Below, in pieces: positions 30,901 through 38,939 of a DNA stretch of 64,000 nucleotides (positions within the stretch are counted from its first letter, which is position 1; every line of letters begins with the position of its first letter). The notes beneath the pieces are model-generated. The model made no database searches and was not told where the DNA came from. It saw nothing but the letters and a program-made list of their open reading frames with translations. Location of the stretch: the NCBI GenBank assembly GCA_029953675.1, contig JAMWBK010000013.1, positions 62,001 to 126,000 of the forward strand, written 5' to 3'. Made by a program: the position numbers and the translations under genes. This DNA comes from Rhodosorus marinus (Eukaryota; Rhodophyta; Stylonematophyceae; Stylonematales; Stylonemataceae).

Positions 30901-31112
30901 GGCGGAGCGGGAGGTTGACGCAAGACTTTTTGCGGGACAGTTGTAAACACTTGTTGCATCGAGATGAGGAGCTGAGGGATGCACGATCCCAGTTAAACAG
31001 GATCCTATGGCAGGGCAACGCGGCGATTGCGCTTGGCGCTCTACGTGCGGACCAGTTGGAGAACCCACTGGTTCCTGTTTTTTCTTTTGAACGTAGCATG
31101 AGACCCCGGTAG
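27975..31112 (+). CDS. Retrotransposon ORF2: reverse transcriptase plus PD-(D/E)XK endonuclease, 1045 residues
   Basis: The N-terminus is basic (RRRGRKRPREE), probably nuclear targeting, with no AP endonuclease. The RT domain covers about residues 235-560: GTSPGPSGMRAEHLQG, motif A LRLDLENAFNRID (Asp373), motif B GVQQGDPLGPVLHA (438-451) and motif C IHDDITLVG (Asp475, Asp476). HDD stands where most RTs have A/V-DD. The connection block LPCRWGGLGF follows. A Cys-His cluster lies at 841-859 (CTSC...HC). The endonuclease has RPDIVATHP (Asp905) and YAIDVTVIS (Asp920), the R2/CRE-type catalytic pattern. It should nick the target and prime cDNA synthesis there. The first base overlaps the ORF1 stop codon (TAATG), so translation probably depends on termination-reinitiation after ORF1. 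Confidence 0.92.
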   Translation: MPSRRRGRKRPREEPLFFSDREAWICRWNAFVAEITEEGRHWTRITHCPVPTRRFVPRAHVSTWSRLLRAALELSLDATAPPLASLLLVGLPGLVLGHSTLDTGVQVAHVLEGEFQRVWTALEEKAASMKPPPTPHGAEDVRRRVDGRRKQALKLARLGRLSDAARRLEATEMAPFTAATWRQLQQLFPSPASVDSPVEIVEALQGLLTTDNDTLKRRWDPKTAADEGLLSIVARLPQGTSPGPSGMRAEHLQGANQQTQVALIRVLRQLATAPGRFSPLLLRALRSSRLLPFSKPAQGGNSQAKAGIRPIGVPEVLRKVATQWGLRAVMDRVRELLVPLQLRIGVSGGCERSLHAIQAHLSCEPDSVALRLDLENAFNRIDRRIAKKLVAQHFPELTAVYRLGYGGDGETPTTCGWRTTQEDNHLHKDRLTLQAETGVQQGDPLGPVLHALSLAPFLKALSNKFQGVTIVAIHDDITLVGALPILKEALQWGQTLLPCLGARLQLSKCSLYGRSLTTTRLVNRAIPGVQVTREGLTIHSIPIGTRQYIEHECRRLQNKHETLFKEISSLPTEELPIQLALYRYCAETRLDYTLRCLAYPFGRALAREADSMSRYHLEVLFGGLCTTALVEDELIHPVNEQISLPCRWGGLGFATRARIQPIAFFSAWAQTLRDHAGQWPYITEVERQVRQGGDIHISHLGRLQVSTETIGEQIRASSRAIERRLCPDTPPRIRRLAKLPELRDEAAPEVADSPRDWNHGSIQQTLSREAHHRAFQRLVGNEGVSHEHRARIRSAAGSGSGVWLRELPLLEPRKLDSQELQVNVRQLLGLPIPGLRTTEQCTSCRRKHGPNGVQRFQHCPTSTGLWQRRHDELCTELGRWLNRWNFLDIQQEPQRYFENYQLRPDIVATHPKTFQKYAIDVTVISPLQEKYIRRGSAENGYAAKLAENYKLAHYKEAMSVEKPEEKFIPIAIETFGRSGRLTQDFLRDSCKHLLHRDEELRDARSQLNRILWQGNAAIALGALRADQLENPLVPVFSFERSMRPR

Positions 31113-31201
31113 CGGGGTTGTTGTGAGTGATTCCCTAGATAGCAATCGGCTTAGTGTTACGTCGCATTAGGCGACTGCCCAATAAAGCTCACGGTTACGT
31201 T

Positions 31202-31870
31202 GACGGGGAAAACGGGCAAAGAGGCTTGAAAGTCGAGCCGCATGCCTTTGCAGTGCAATGGCGAGAGCTTTCGTGCAGGGGTGGCTCTGTAGCGCCGACG
31301 GGGGAACCCAACCTGCGTCGAAGCGGTCAAATTCAACAAGCAATGAGCTGCGGGAACGAGTCAGTATCATGTTCGCAAGGGCAGAGGGCTGAGGTTCAGG
31401 GGTGGCGACAAGCGAGGTAATGAATTGATAAGTCGACTCTGTGACGAGTAAACAGGCGTGAGGCTAAGTGGAATCCACGTAGAGGAACTCAGATGGAGCT
31501 ACCCCAAGTGAGGTGGCCATCGTATCAAGGAATTCAGCGTAGAGAGCTGGCGAGGGAATTCAGGGTTTTTCACGGGGAAACCTTATACGCACCATGGCCG
31601 TCATCCGTTGTTCAGAGGAGCCCCGCGAAGGACCTGGGAGTAGGAGGGCCGAGAGACACTCGCAGGAGCAAGATTCAGCCCCAAGCAAAGCCCTGGGGGC
31701 TTTTGGCCGGAGAGTAGGGGAGGTACAGCAGAATTGGGGATGGTCTGGGCGGAGCGCTCTGGACGACCGAAGGCAGGGCGGGGTGCAGAGCTCCCCCAAG
31801 CAGTAGCGGTATGGGGGAGGACGGAGAACGCGGTACTAGGAAAGTTCTCCAGATAAGCTGTTAACGTCGG
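31202..31870 (-). pseudogene. ORF1 fragment, right member of the inverted pair, and adjoining element DNA
   Basis: Inverted, 31328-31455 encodes TSLVATPEPQPSALANMILT and SRSSLLVEFDRFD, matching 26163-26301. The open minus frame continues to 31167 (ALAIALQRHAARLSSLFARF). From 31490 to 31860 the minus strand has Ser/Leu/Pro-rich frames without a domain; by position it may be the remainder of the same ORF1. Confidence 0.5.
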
Positions 31871-32346
31871 CAGGGGGTCCTCCTGGGAACCAACGACAAG
31901 AGGGCTTGTCAGTTTGGAGACAAGTCGTGCCGCGACGACGCGTCGCGGCAGTTACTGAGAGTGGCATGGGCGCTGAATGCACACCCACGGGCAGCTCCAC
32001 GAGCTGAGAGACGGCAGCACCAGTCACCGGAAGAGGTGGGGAAGCCCCAGCCATAATAAAAGAGTGTGACGAGGAGAAGTTTCAGCACAAAACCCCCACA
32101 AGAACGGGCGAATACCCAATACAAAGTACCCCGAAACCTCCAACAACCCCATCGGAAGGAGAGAAAGCCCGCAGACAAGCCACAACACACCCCAAAAACC
32201 TGAGGGAAAGACGACAGAGGGTAGCGCCTCCCACGAGGGGGGGGGGGAGGGTGCAACGCATCTGTGCGTGCGGAGACGCGACTCCCAGAGCCCGGTCCAT
32301 CATCAGGAGGAAAACTAGGGACCTCCGTTTCCTCAGCAACCACAGG
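31871..32346 (-). pseudogene. Inverted NLR leader/ORF1 start joined to NLR-A linker piece
   Basis: Bases 32040-32230 inverted match the leader at 13000-13210 and 4370-4620 (CACACTCTTTTATTATGGC). Bases 31900-31995 resemble 15200-15290. Bases 32240-32345 encode, inverted, VAEETEVPSFPPDDGPGSGS, the NLR-A linker, in tandem with the leader across a G run. The same NLR-A family continues on the plus strand at 32455, so the copy was inverted around the hairpin at 32347-32449. Confidence 0.6.
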
Positions 32347-32449
32347 ATCAAGGGCTAGCGGTTGTTTCAGTGTAGGAAGAACTAGCGGTTGTTTAGTGTG
32401 GGAAGAAGGTGTAGGAAGAACTACACTAAAACAACCGCTAGCCCTTGAT
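32347..32449. repeat. 27-base inverted repeat at an NLR-A inversion junction
   Basis: ATCAAGGGCTAGCGGTTGTT (from 32347) is repeated inverted up to 32449 with one mismatch in 27. The 49-base loop contains a further copy of CTAGCGGTTGTTTAGTGTG. Sequence to the left is NLR-A in minus orientation; sequence to the right is NLR-A in plus orientation. Confidence 0.85.
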
Positions 32450-32454
32450 CGTGT

Positions 32455-33185
32455 GGAATGATGAACGCCGCGTGGCTGACCTCGTGGTCACCTGTGACGA
32501 TAGCCGCCGTACGGCTTACGTTGATCTTGCTGTTCCTAATCCTCAGGCTGGTCGCTATTTACCGGCTGCGGGAGAGCGCCATGGATTTGCCGCTGCCAAT
32601 ATGATACGTGGCAAAGAGTTGAAGTATGCGGGGGACTTGTCTTCCCCAGGCATTCGTGCTTCGGCTCTAGCTCATCACCTGGTAGAGCCCTTCGCTCCTT
32701 CAAGGGTGGAGACTCACGGCAATGGAGTGTCGCCGTCCGGTGCTTCACGGGTCTGTCTTGGCTCAGCGCATTTTCGACCGTGATGGACTCGCGTGGGGTG
32801 CCAGGCATGCAGGTGTGTGCCTGCCGTCACCACCCTTGGTCACGGCCGCCGGTGATAGAGGAGCGCTTTCCCAGGTCACCAAGTGCCTCTGTGCGCTCGA
32901 ATCGAGTCTGACGGAGCATGTCGATGTGACTACTGATAGAGTGGCCGCAGTGGATTTCCTATCGCAACACACTGGCAACAAAGACGACGAACCGAAGGAG
33001 AGGATAAGGAATGACCTGCCTTTCACCCGACACATTGGGAACGCTGTCCTCCTACGCCGCTTCAGTATCGTTTTATGGCTATATTTTACAGCATGCTACC
33101 TGCGGCTCGCTACCGCCGTCTTGGCTCGCACGTGTTCGTTCCTCGTTCCAAGTTTGTATTGCGCACTGCGTATCGCTTAAGATAT
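32455..33185 (+). pseudogene. Composite of NLR-A endonuclease, ORF1 and NLR-B C-terminal fragments
   Basis: Bases 32457-32690 encode NDERRVADLVVTCDDSRRTA then YVDLAVPNPQAGRYLPAAGE, the NLR-A endonuclease core. Bases 32722-33010 encode an ORF1-like piece with LVTAAGDRGALSQVTKCLCA and LESSLTEHVDVT, compare 4605-4860. Bases 33035-33180 correspond to the last codons of NLR-B ORF2 (CTCCTACGCCGCTTCAGTAT) and end GCGTATCGCTTAAG. The three are joined without recognisable spacers. Confidence 0.65.
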
Positions 33186-33190
33186 GTCAC

Positions 33191-33273
33191 CAAACCAATG
33201 CATAACACCACGTGCGCATTTTTTTTCGGATCTAAACCAATGCATAATACCACATGCGCATTTTTTTTGGATC
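33191..33273 (+). repeat. Tandem duplication of 42 bases
   Basis: Two copies of AAACCAATGCATAA(C/T)ACCAC followed by TGCGCA, a T run and GGATCT. No function is seen. Confidence 0.85.
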
Positions 33274-33599
33274 TAACAGCGAATGAGACTATTCTGGATC
33301 AGTATCAGGCTATAGTAGCCGATCCCACCGCGTAACGCGAATTTGTGAGACTATTGCTCTTCAAATCTTCAGGTTCACATAAGATTTTTGCGATTGAATA
33401 CGGAGCTGGCCTCCGCTGGTTTGGTTGAATGAAGGTTTGGTTAATGGCGGTTTAAGTCGTTGGAAATATGAGCTAAGTGGGATGAACGTGGAGCTCAGTA
33501 ATGCCATTCAGCCCTGCTTGTACTAACGGCGCTGGGAGGCCCTGTGAATACAAAGGCTAGTTTGAAACTGAGCGCAAGCCTTGGCATGTGGAGCTAAAG

Positions 33600-33675
33600 A
33601 TTTTTTTGATCGACATTCGCCGGGCAGGTAGTCATTTTTTCCCCTTTCAGTCTCCGATTAAACAAATTCATTTCT
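33600..33675 (+). mobile_element. NLR-A 3' tail only
   Basis: A T-rich stretch followed by CTTTCAGTCTCCGATTAAAC and AAATTCATT is the NLR-A 3' end. The upstream 3' UTR is only weakly similar. Confidence 0.65.
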
Positions 33676-33679
33676 AAGA

Positions 33680-34805
33680 AAGCTAAAACATATGGAAAGT
33701 AGGGAGTCCCTGCGAACGCAAGTATGGGGAGCTGTAATCAGAGATGGTAAGCATACGTGTAGGCGAAAGGCCCATACTGGAACAAGGATACGAACAAAAG
33801 ATAATTCGTCCGGTCGCACCACACCAAGTGACTTTCCACCGACGAGGCGAGGCGTCGCTATCTTCGGGATGCACTCTGACGAGCTGCAAAATTCACAAAT
33901 GTTTTCAGATGGCGTAAGATGTTCAAAAGCAGCGAGCAGCCAGAAACTCATAAAAGAGAGCTACATGTCAGCACAGAACTTGTAGGTCAACGTCACATGC
34001 GATTTTCTTCATTCCCGTTTCACATCAGAAGCGTCCTGTCACAGTTTAGCCATGTGAAATGTAGCCCTAAGTTGCTCATGGTAGCCCAACATGCTACCAA
34101 GTTGCTCCCACTCTCTTAGACCTTTATGACGAATACAACTTCCTCGAAAAGGGTTGCAAGCCTTGCTCGCCTATTCCAAGCAATCAATCAATAACGACCC
34201 AAAATATTTAAAAAACAAATCCAAACGTAGCCAATTTGCTTGCACTCAATACATCAGCAAATTACTGATTGAGGTCGTTATTTTTCAGGGGGTGAGAAAT
34301 ACTATGGAGTACACCCGGTTTAAGTTAATAAACCAATAATATTAGATAAAAAATATTTTGAGAAGTATCCATTGGCTTGTATTTCAACAGCTGTCCTACA
34401 CGAAATTCTGTTCACCCTTTTGCAATTTTTCGACTATTTTTTATTTGATTGAACTTATGACCGTGCTCTCTGGGCGAGCTTTTAGGGCTACCGGGAAGAG
34501 TGGCGTCCCTTCGGGCTCCCAGGCGTTCGGACCGTAAGAAAAGATGATAGATGTTAAAGTAGATACTTTTTCAGGATTCCGATTGGTAAATGTTAAAATT
34601 AGAGACCTTGTCCGGTCCCCTTACGTTGTGTAGGTGTTCCCATCTGTGGCTGTGTATTTTCATCCTAGTCGTTTATCAAAATACAGCAGCGTTTCTAGGG
34701 TGAAGATCTGTCCATCTTTTCTTCCCGAAGACGCAGAAAATCATAGTACTAACCGATACAATCTGAGTCAACAGAAAACACCGAGTGAGAGCGCCATAGT
34801 TTTAG
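33680..34805. other. Intergenic region before the astacin-like gene
   Basis: No supported gene. Open frames at 33692-33985 (plus) and 33658-33951 (minus) overlap each other and have no domain. 34150-34480 is AT-rich. 34545-34610 holds two similar words (GTTAAAGTAGATACTTTTTC and GTTAAAATTAGAGACCTTGT). Confidence 0.4.
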
Positions 34806-34809
34806 TAGG

Positions 34810-34819
34810 TATATAAATT
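34810..34819 (+). promoter_or_regulatory. Probable TATA box of the astacin-like gene
   Basis: TATATAAATT stands about 120 bases before the ATG at 34932. Confidence 0.6.
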
Positions 34820-34931
34820 CGAGACGACTGCAGTTCGCTTCCCGCGGCGTGGACGGTTATGAACCAGAGTGAGATCTTAGGAGTACCGACTGAGGCTCTA
34901 TGATACGGATAGGATTTTGTTCCAACAAGAG

Positions 34932-36569
34932 ATGAAATCTGGACTCGGAAGCGCGTTGTTGGTGCTTGCCATTGTTTCTGGATGCTCAGCATCGATTGGA
35001 GTGAGGTACCCATCTCGGCTATGGCCATCACGAACTGTGTACTACAGGTTCGACAGGACGGTGTCGAGGAACACACGTATGGTCATTGACGGAGCGATCC
35101 AGCAGTACAAGGATAACACGTGCCTTCAGTTTAAGAAGACCAAAAGCCGAACTCGTTCCAGTCTTTTGTTCAGATCGGTAAAGGATCTGTGCTATGACAC
35201 CAAAGTTGGTTACAAGGGGAAGCACAAAGATCATGTGGTGAACGTTTCACATGAATGCTGGGGAGGTATCAGCCTGATGAGCCAGGCGCTTCATGAGATT
35301 GGACATGCCATTGGTCTTGTGGACGAGTACAACCACCCTAACAGGTCGACCTATGCGAAAATACGTCGCAAGGCCATCTACCGACGAAAGAAGAATGAGC
35401 GTTTCTTCGAAAGAGTCTCTTGGAAGGAAGTTGACTCACAGGGGATTTCTACTTTTGACTACAAATCGGCCATGCAGTACGGTGACTTGTTCCTCTCCAA
35501 GGATGGAAAGACTCGAACAATCGAATCAAGACCTAGATTCAAGCTTGTCAAGGAGCTCAGTAAGACAGACATCAATACATTGAGCAGAATGTACAACTGT
35601 CCGCGCCCCGCGAAGAAGGGCGCCCTGCGGTTCTATGGCTTCAGAGGGATCAACCTATTCGACCCAAGAGCAAAGGATTCAGATGTGGCTCCTGCTCCGA
35701 ACTCCCTCGTCAGGATCCAAACCATCGACGCCGACGGAAAGAAGCATATCTTCAAGTCGCAGGTGAAAGAAAACGACCGGAATCCGTTTTGGGGGCCAAT
35801 CTCTCACGACTTTAGTGTCGCAGAGTTTCAGTACTTTAGAGTCGAAGTTGTTCACGTAGACGGTGATGGTAAGGAAACTGCGATTCTTCAGCGACAATTC
35901 TACAGAATCAGGCCTGGAGCGCATCTTCGCCAACTGTGTCAACCTAACAACCACTGCGAATCTAGGCTGGAGTTCACACAAGTCTGGACAGACAGAACGG
36001 ATATCTGCTTCCCCAACCCTTGTCGACACGGGAACACCTGCTTGAGCTACAAGGATGAATTCGGGAGGGATAGGTTCGATTGTGAATGTCGAGCGGGTTA
36101 CTTCGGAAGCAACTGTGCAAAGCGATACGGGCATTTGGAAGTTGAAGTGACCCGCGCTTTCAACCTGTCCAATCGTGACCAACATAGCTACCCTGAGATG
36201 GGACACTCGGATGTATACGTCTCCGTGCTCGCCATCGCACATGACGGTACAACGGCCAACGGGCAGACCGCCACGATATTTGATACGGGCAACCCCGTGT
36301 GGGAAGGTAGGAACCCCTCCTACTTTCCCCACATACTGGACTTTGGAGTTGGTCAGTGGGACAAGATCGTCGTACAGGCCTGGGATAGGGACAGTGGGAA
36401 AACGTCACAGCAGCTAACCAAAGCAACCGCAAAGGATCTTCAGAACCCGCTCAATGAGAAGTACGGGCGACAGACTTCACTCTTCTGTGACGTCCCGCGT
36501 GCCTGTAGAACAAATCCTTACGTTGAGGTTAAAGTCGGCTATTATCCTGAAGTGTATGTTGAGAATTAA
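34932..36569 (+). CDS. Secreted astacin-like metalloprotease with C2-like and EGF domains, 545 residues
   Basis: Single exon. The ATG at 34932 gives the signal peptide MKSGLGSALLVLAIVSGCSA. Residues of about 25-230 resemble astacin (M12A): LWPSRTVYYRFD, the TCLQF strand, the zinc helix HEIGHAIGLVDEYNHPNR (His121, Glu122, His125) and a Met-turn SAMQYG (Met181). Astacins have HExxHxxGxxHE; here the third ligand position is Asp131, and Arg of the RxDR motif is His. Residues of about 245-345 and 400-510 look like two C2 or similar beta-sandwich domains (YGHLEVEVTRAFNLSNRD; VQAWDRDSG). Residues 359-393 form an EGF module (CFPNPCRHGNTC, CECRAGYFGSNC). It should act outside the cell on protein or matrix substrates. 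Whether it is active with Asp as third ligand is open; Asp does so in snapalysin-type metzincins. Confidence 0.85.
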   Translation: MKSGLGSALLVLAIVSGCSASIGVRYPSRLWPSRTVYYRFDRTVSRNTRMVIDGAIQQYKDNTCLQFKKTKSRTRSSLLFRSVKDLCYDTKVGYKGKHKDHVVNVSHECWGGISLMSQALHEIGHAIGLVDEYNHPNRSTYAKIRRKAIYRRKKNERFFERVSWKEVDSQGISTFDYKSAMQYGDLFLSKDGKTRTIESRPRFKLVKELSKTDINTLSRMYNCPRPAKKGALRFYGFRGINLFDPRAKDSDVAPAPNSLVRIQTIDADGKKHIFKSQVKENDRNPFWGPISHDFSVAEFQYFRVEVVHVDGDGKETAILQRQFYRIRPGAHLRQLCQPNNHCESRLEFTQVWTDRTDICFPNPCRHGNTCLSYKDEFGRDRFDCECRAGYFGSNCAKRYGHLEVEVTRAFNLSNRDQHSYPEMGHSDVYVSVLAIAHDGTTANGQTATIFDTGNPVWEGRNPSYFPHILDFGVGQWDKIVVQAWDRDSGKTSQQLTKATAKDLQNPLNEKYGRQTSLFCDVPRACRTNPYVEVKVGYYPEVYVEN

Positions 36570-36659
36570 GAGGCAACGGCGTGAGGGTTCTCCGTTGGAA
36601 GATGTTGATATGCTGAGTGCATTCTGTTTGGCCTCAACATAGCTTCGGGGGCGGCTGTA

Positions 36660-37720
36660 ACACACTAAATCACGTTCCCGCCCGGTTAAGCCCGCCTTGA
36701 GTCTTTCGAGCTTTCAGAATCGTTGGCACCACGAAACTCGCAGTGTGCACGGGGACACCAAATAGAATGAAGCCCTCGGGACGCGAAATATCCTGAAGCC
36801 GAGAGGGAACCTGGGCAGCGCACAGCGGGCCTACCCAAAAGCCACACTTGGCACGCCCGCTCCTCGGCACTCCTGACGATCTTGTGCCGGCGTATTCTTT
36901 TCTCGGCGAGGTGGCGTCTCGTCTAGGCTTACCGATAAACCACGGCAAGTGTGACTTTGGGGAGGACAGCGGTCGCAGAGCACAGCGGTGCTCTGCGGCC
37001 CAGGTCCCTGCACTTTTCGTGGTTCACACTCAAGCCGAGAAGAGAAGCTACCTCGCCAAGAAAAGAATAGGCCGGCACAAAATCATCAGGAGTGCCGAGG
37101 AGCGTCGCATCGTCATGAAAGACGACCACTCGGACTCGCGGGAACTGATTCTTCACCCCCAACAACGCCAATTTCAAGCCGCGCGCGTGCAGGAACGGCC
37201 CTATGGGGTCTCCCTGTTGAACACCCATATGTGCTACAAAACTGTGGCTCTCTCTGCACCCAAGGTGACAAGGCGAGGGGAGTATAGCCCCCCCCCATAG
37301 ACGCAGCGAAAGAAACGGAAGCCAGTTGGAAAGAGCTGACGAACCACCTCAGGTGCGTGAGTACGCGACACGCTGTTGAACGCGTTCGCGAAATTCATCG
37401 AAAGCGTACCAAAGGGCTCCTCACTGAGACCATCCAGCTGTAGGATGCGAGTCACCAATTCGCAGGCCCCTGAATATCCTACACCGACCAAGGTCGACAA
37501 AGAAAGCCCCTGGCTTCCTTAGCGACGACCCGAGACGAAAATAATGTTTCCTTGGTAATATACACTTCTCGTACCGACGTGTATACAGGCCTTGGCACTC
37601 TTCAGATATCGGACAACATGACGAAGCATGTTTTCCTGAAATCTGGACGGGTTTGATAGCCCGACACTCAGGTGTCGTGCTCCTTATGTTTGGTCCGGTC
37701 TGGTACATATACTTAAGGAA
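36660..37720 (-). pseudogene. Reverse transcriptase remnant of an NLR element, with internal palindrome
   Basis: The minus strand reads, 5' to 3': GYSGACELVTRILQLDG, motif A MNFANAFNSVSRTHAPE (37390-37340 region), motif B GVQQGDPIGPFLHARGLKLA (from 37228), motif C VFHDDATLLGTPDD, and then KCGFWVGPLCAAQVPSRLQD (36860-36670). Asp of motif A is Asn, and frames shift between blocks, so it is dead. The palindrome at 36858-37104 doubles the stretch after motif C. It is closest to the RT at 1500-1830 in this window (same HDD box and NAFNSVSR). Confidence 0.8.
36858..37104. repeat. Palindrome with arms of about 115-125 bases
   Basis: CGCTCCTCGGCACTCCTGA at 36858 is repeated inverted, ending at 37104. 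The arms meet at GCAGAGCAC...GTGCTCTGC around 36987 with almost no spacer. Both arms encode the RT segment PAYSFLGEVAS, so it is a head-to-head duplication of element sequence. Confidence 0.85.
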
Positions 37721-38154
37721 AGCAGCTTACCGACAATGCTTCTATACCGTGCTTCCGATGTTGCAGCTTCACTTGCCTCCAGCCCTCCGCACTTACCAAC
37801 ATCCAGGTTTTGTGCGTGATGCCTAAACATGAATTGCTCTTGCCTCCACTCTGCAGCTCCTTTCTAATAAGTTTTCTTGCCGTAATTTTGGGATGGTGAC
37901 CTTCAATTCTTTCACTTTTAGCCACTTGCCCAGCAAGCTTCACACTTCAGCGTAGTCTCGAGTATAGAAGTTCGATGGAACATCAAAAGGATAGCTACAT
38001 ACTGAGGATTACATTTTACATCAGTTGCAACTGGTTTTGCCCCTTCTTGAACTGTTAAGCCGTTCACGGCTCTTTTCCCGACGTAGTCGATCGTTCACAA
38101 CTCCTTTGTTCACTGAGGACTGTTCACGACCTCTTGTGGTCCCTTCAAGGCTAT
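37721..38154. other. No recognised feature
   Basis: A minus-strand open frame at 37713-37943 shows no domain. GTTCAC words recur at 38056-38125 (GTTCACGGC, GTTCACAAC, GTTCACTG, GTTCACGAC), a small degenerate array. Confidence 0.35.
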
Positions 38155-38596
38155 TGTTGCTAAACGCGGCGACTTGATCTGACCTTCATTCAAACCTAAG
38201 TTATAAGAGATACAACCTAATTGTACAAGAGCTTAATGGAATCTATCAGGCAATATCTGATGAACATCGCGCTCCAAAATCGCCGGAGAAAGAAGGTTCG
38301 ATACGAACAATTCCGCTTTCGTGAAACTCCTTCCCGCTAACCTTTCTGTGCGATTCGATGGTGAAGTTCACACCTATACGCAATAGACACAATCCACTTA
38401 AGAACTCACCCGGCTCAAGAATTTCAAGTTTTGCCTTTACTGCTAGTCTCTCTCGTTTTCTCCACTACTACTCTATTCCTCTATCCTACTCTGGCCTGTA
38501 ATCTTACATCTCTCCTGTTCAATACTGGAGAGATACAGGATCACCTGAAGATGGACAATGCATAGACATAATCCATCCCAGCACGACAACCCAACA
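38155..38596 (+). repeat. LTR-like dispersed repeat, copy 2
   Basis: Begins TGTTG and could end CAACA at 38592-38596, the terminal pattern of an LTR. The first 300 bases match 21629-21930. Flanking pentamers (GCTAT, AGATG) do not match, so a clean solo-LTR insertion is not proven. Confidence 0.5.
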
Positions 38597-38767
38597 AGAT
38601 GACGTCATATGTGCGCGTCTACACGGCGTGATGCGAACGCTCTTCTCTATGAGGTCTGATGACAAAAGGATTAGGCAATGCGAAAAGCAGAACGAACTGA
38701 TTCAAAAGACAACGTTTATAGTAAATACGCTTCACTGGAAAGGGCTGACTCCGTCATATGAACTCCA

Positions 38768-38808
38768 CGATCATCGTCATTATCATCATCATCATCATCA
38801 CTATGAGT
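38768..38808 (+). repeat. (TCA)n/(ATC)n microsatellite
   Basis: Imperfect ATC/TCA triplets, about a dozen, end in ACTATG. Confidence 0.85.
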
Positions 38809-38939
38809 TTATATGAACTAGTGATGAAGTTTACTAAGAAAAACTAGAGTTTTCCCATCTTGTCCGATGGCTGAAGAAATTCTACACGTACACGATCAAT
38901 AACAAACGAAGACCAGCAGGCAAACAGCAATCTCGAGTT

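Larger units (their letters stand above)
26309..31201 (+). mobile_element. Apparently complete two-ORF non-LTR retrotransposon with restriction-like endonuclease (NLR-R)
   Basis: The element consists of a short leader, ORF1 (26392-27975), ORF2 (27975-31112) and a 3' UTR of about 80 bases with AATAAA at 31181. GGTTACGTT stands on both sides (26309-26317 and 31193-31201), a candidate 9-base target duplication. No LTRs, poly(A) tail or terminal repeats are seen. Both ORFs are uninterrupted over 1.57 kb and 3.1 kb among otherwise decayed repeats, so the copy should be young. Only one full-length copy exists in the window, and no truncated copies with its exact tail were found. Its left flank contains TTAGTCTGGGGTTA repeats. 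Confidence 0.8.

Noticed and set aside
38155-38596. Proven solo LTR
   Set aside because: TGTTG...CAACA ends are suggestive, but flanking pentamers differ and the second half is not shared with the other copy.
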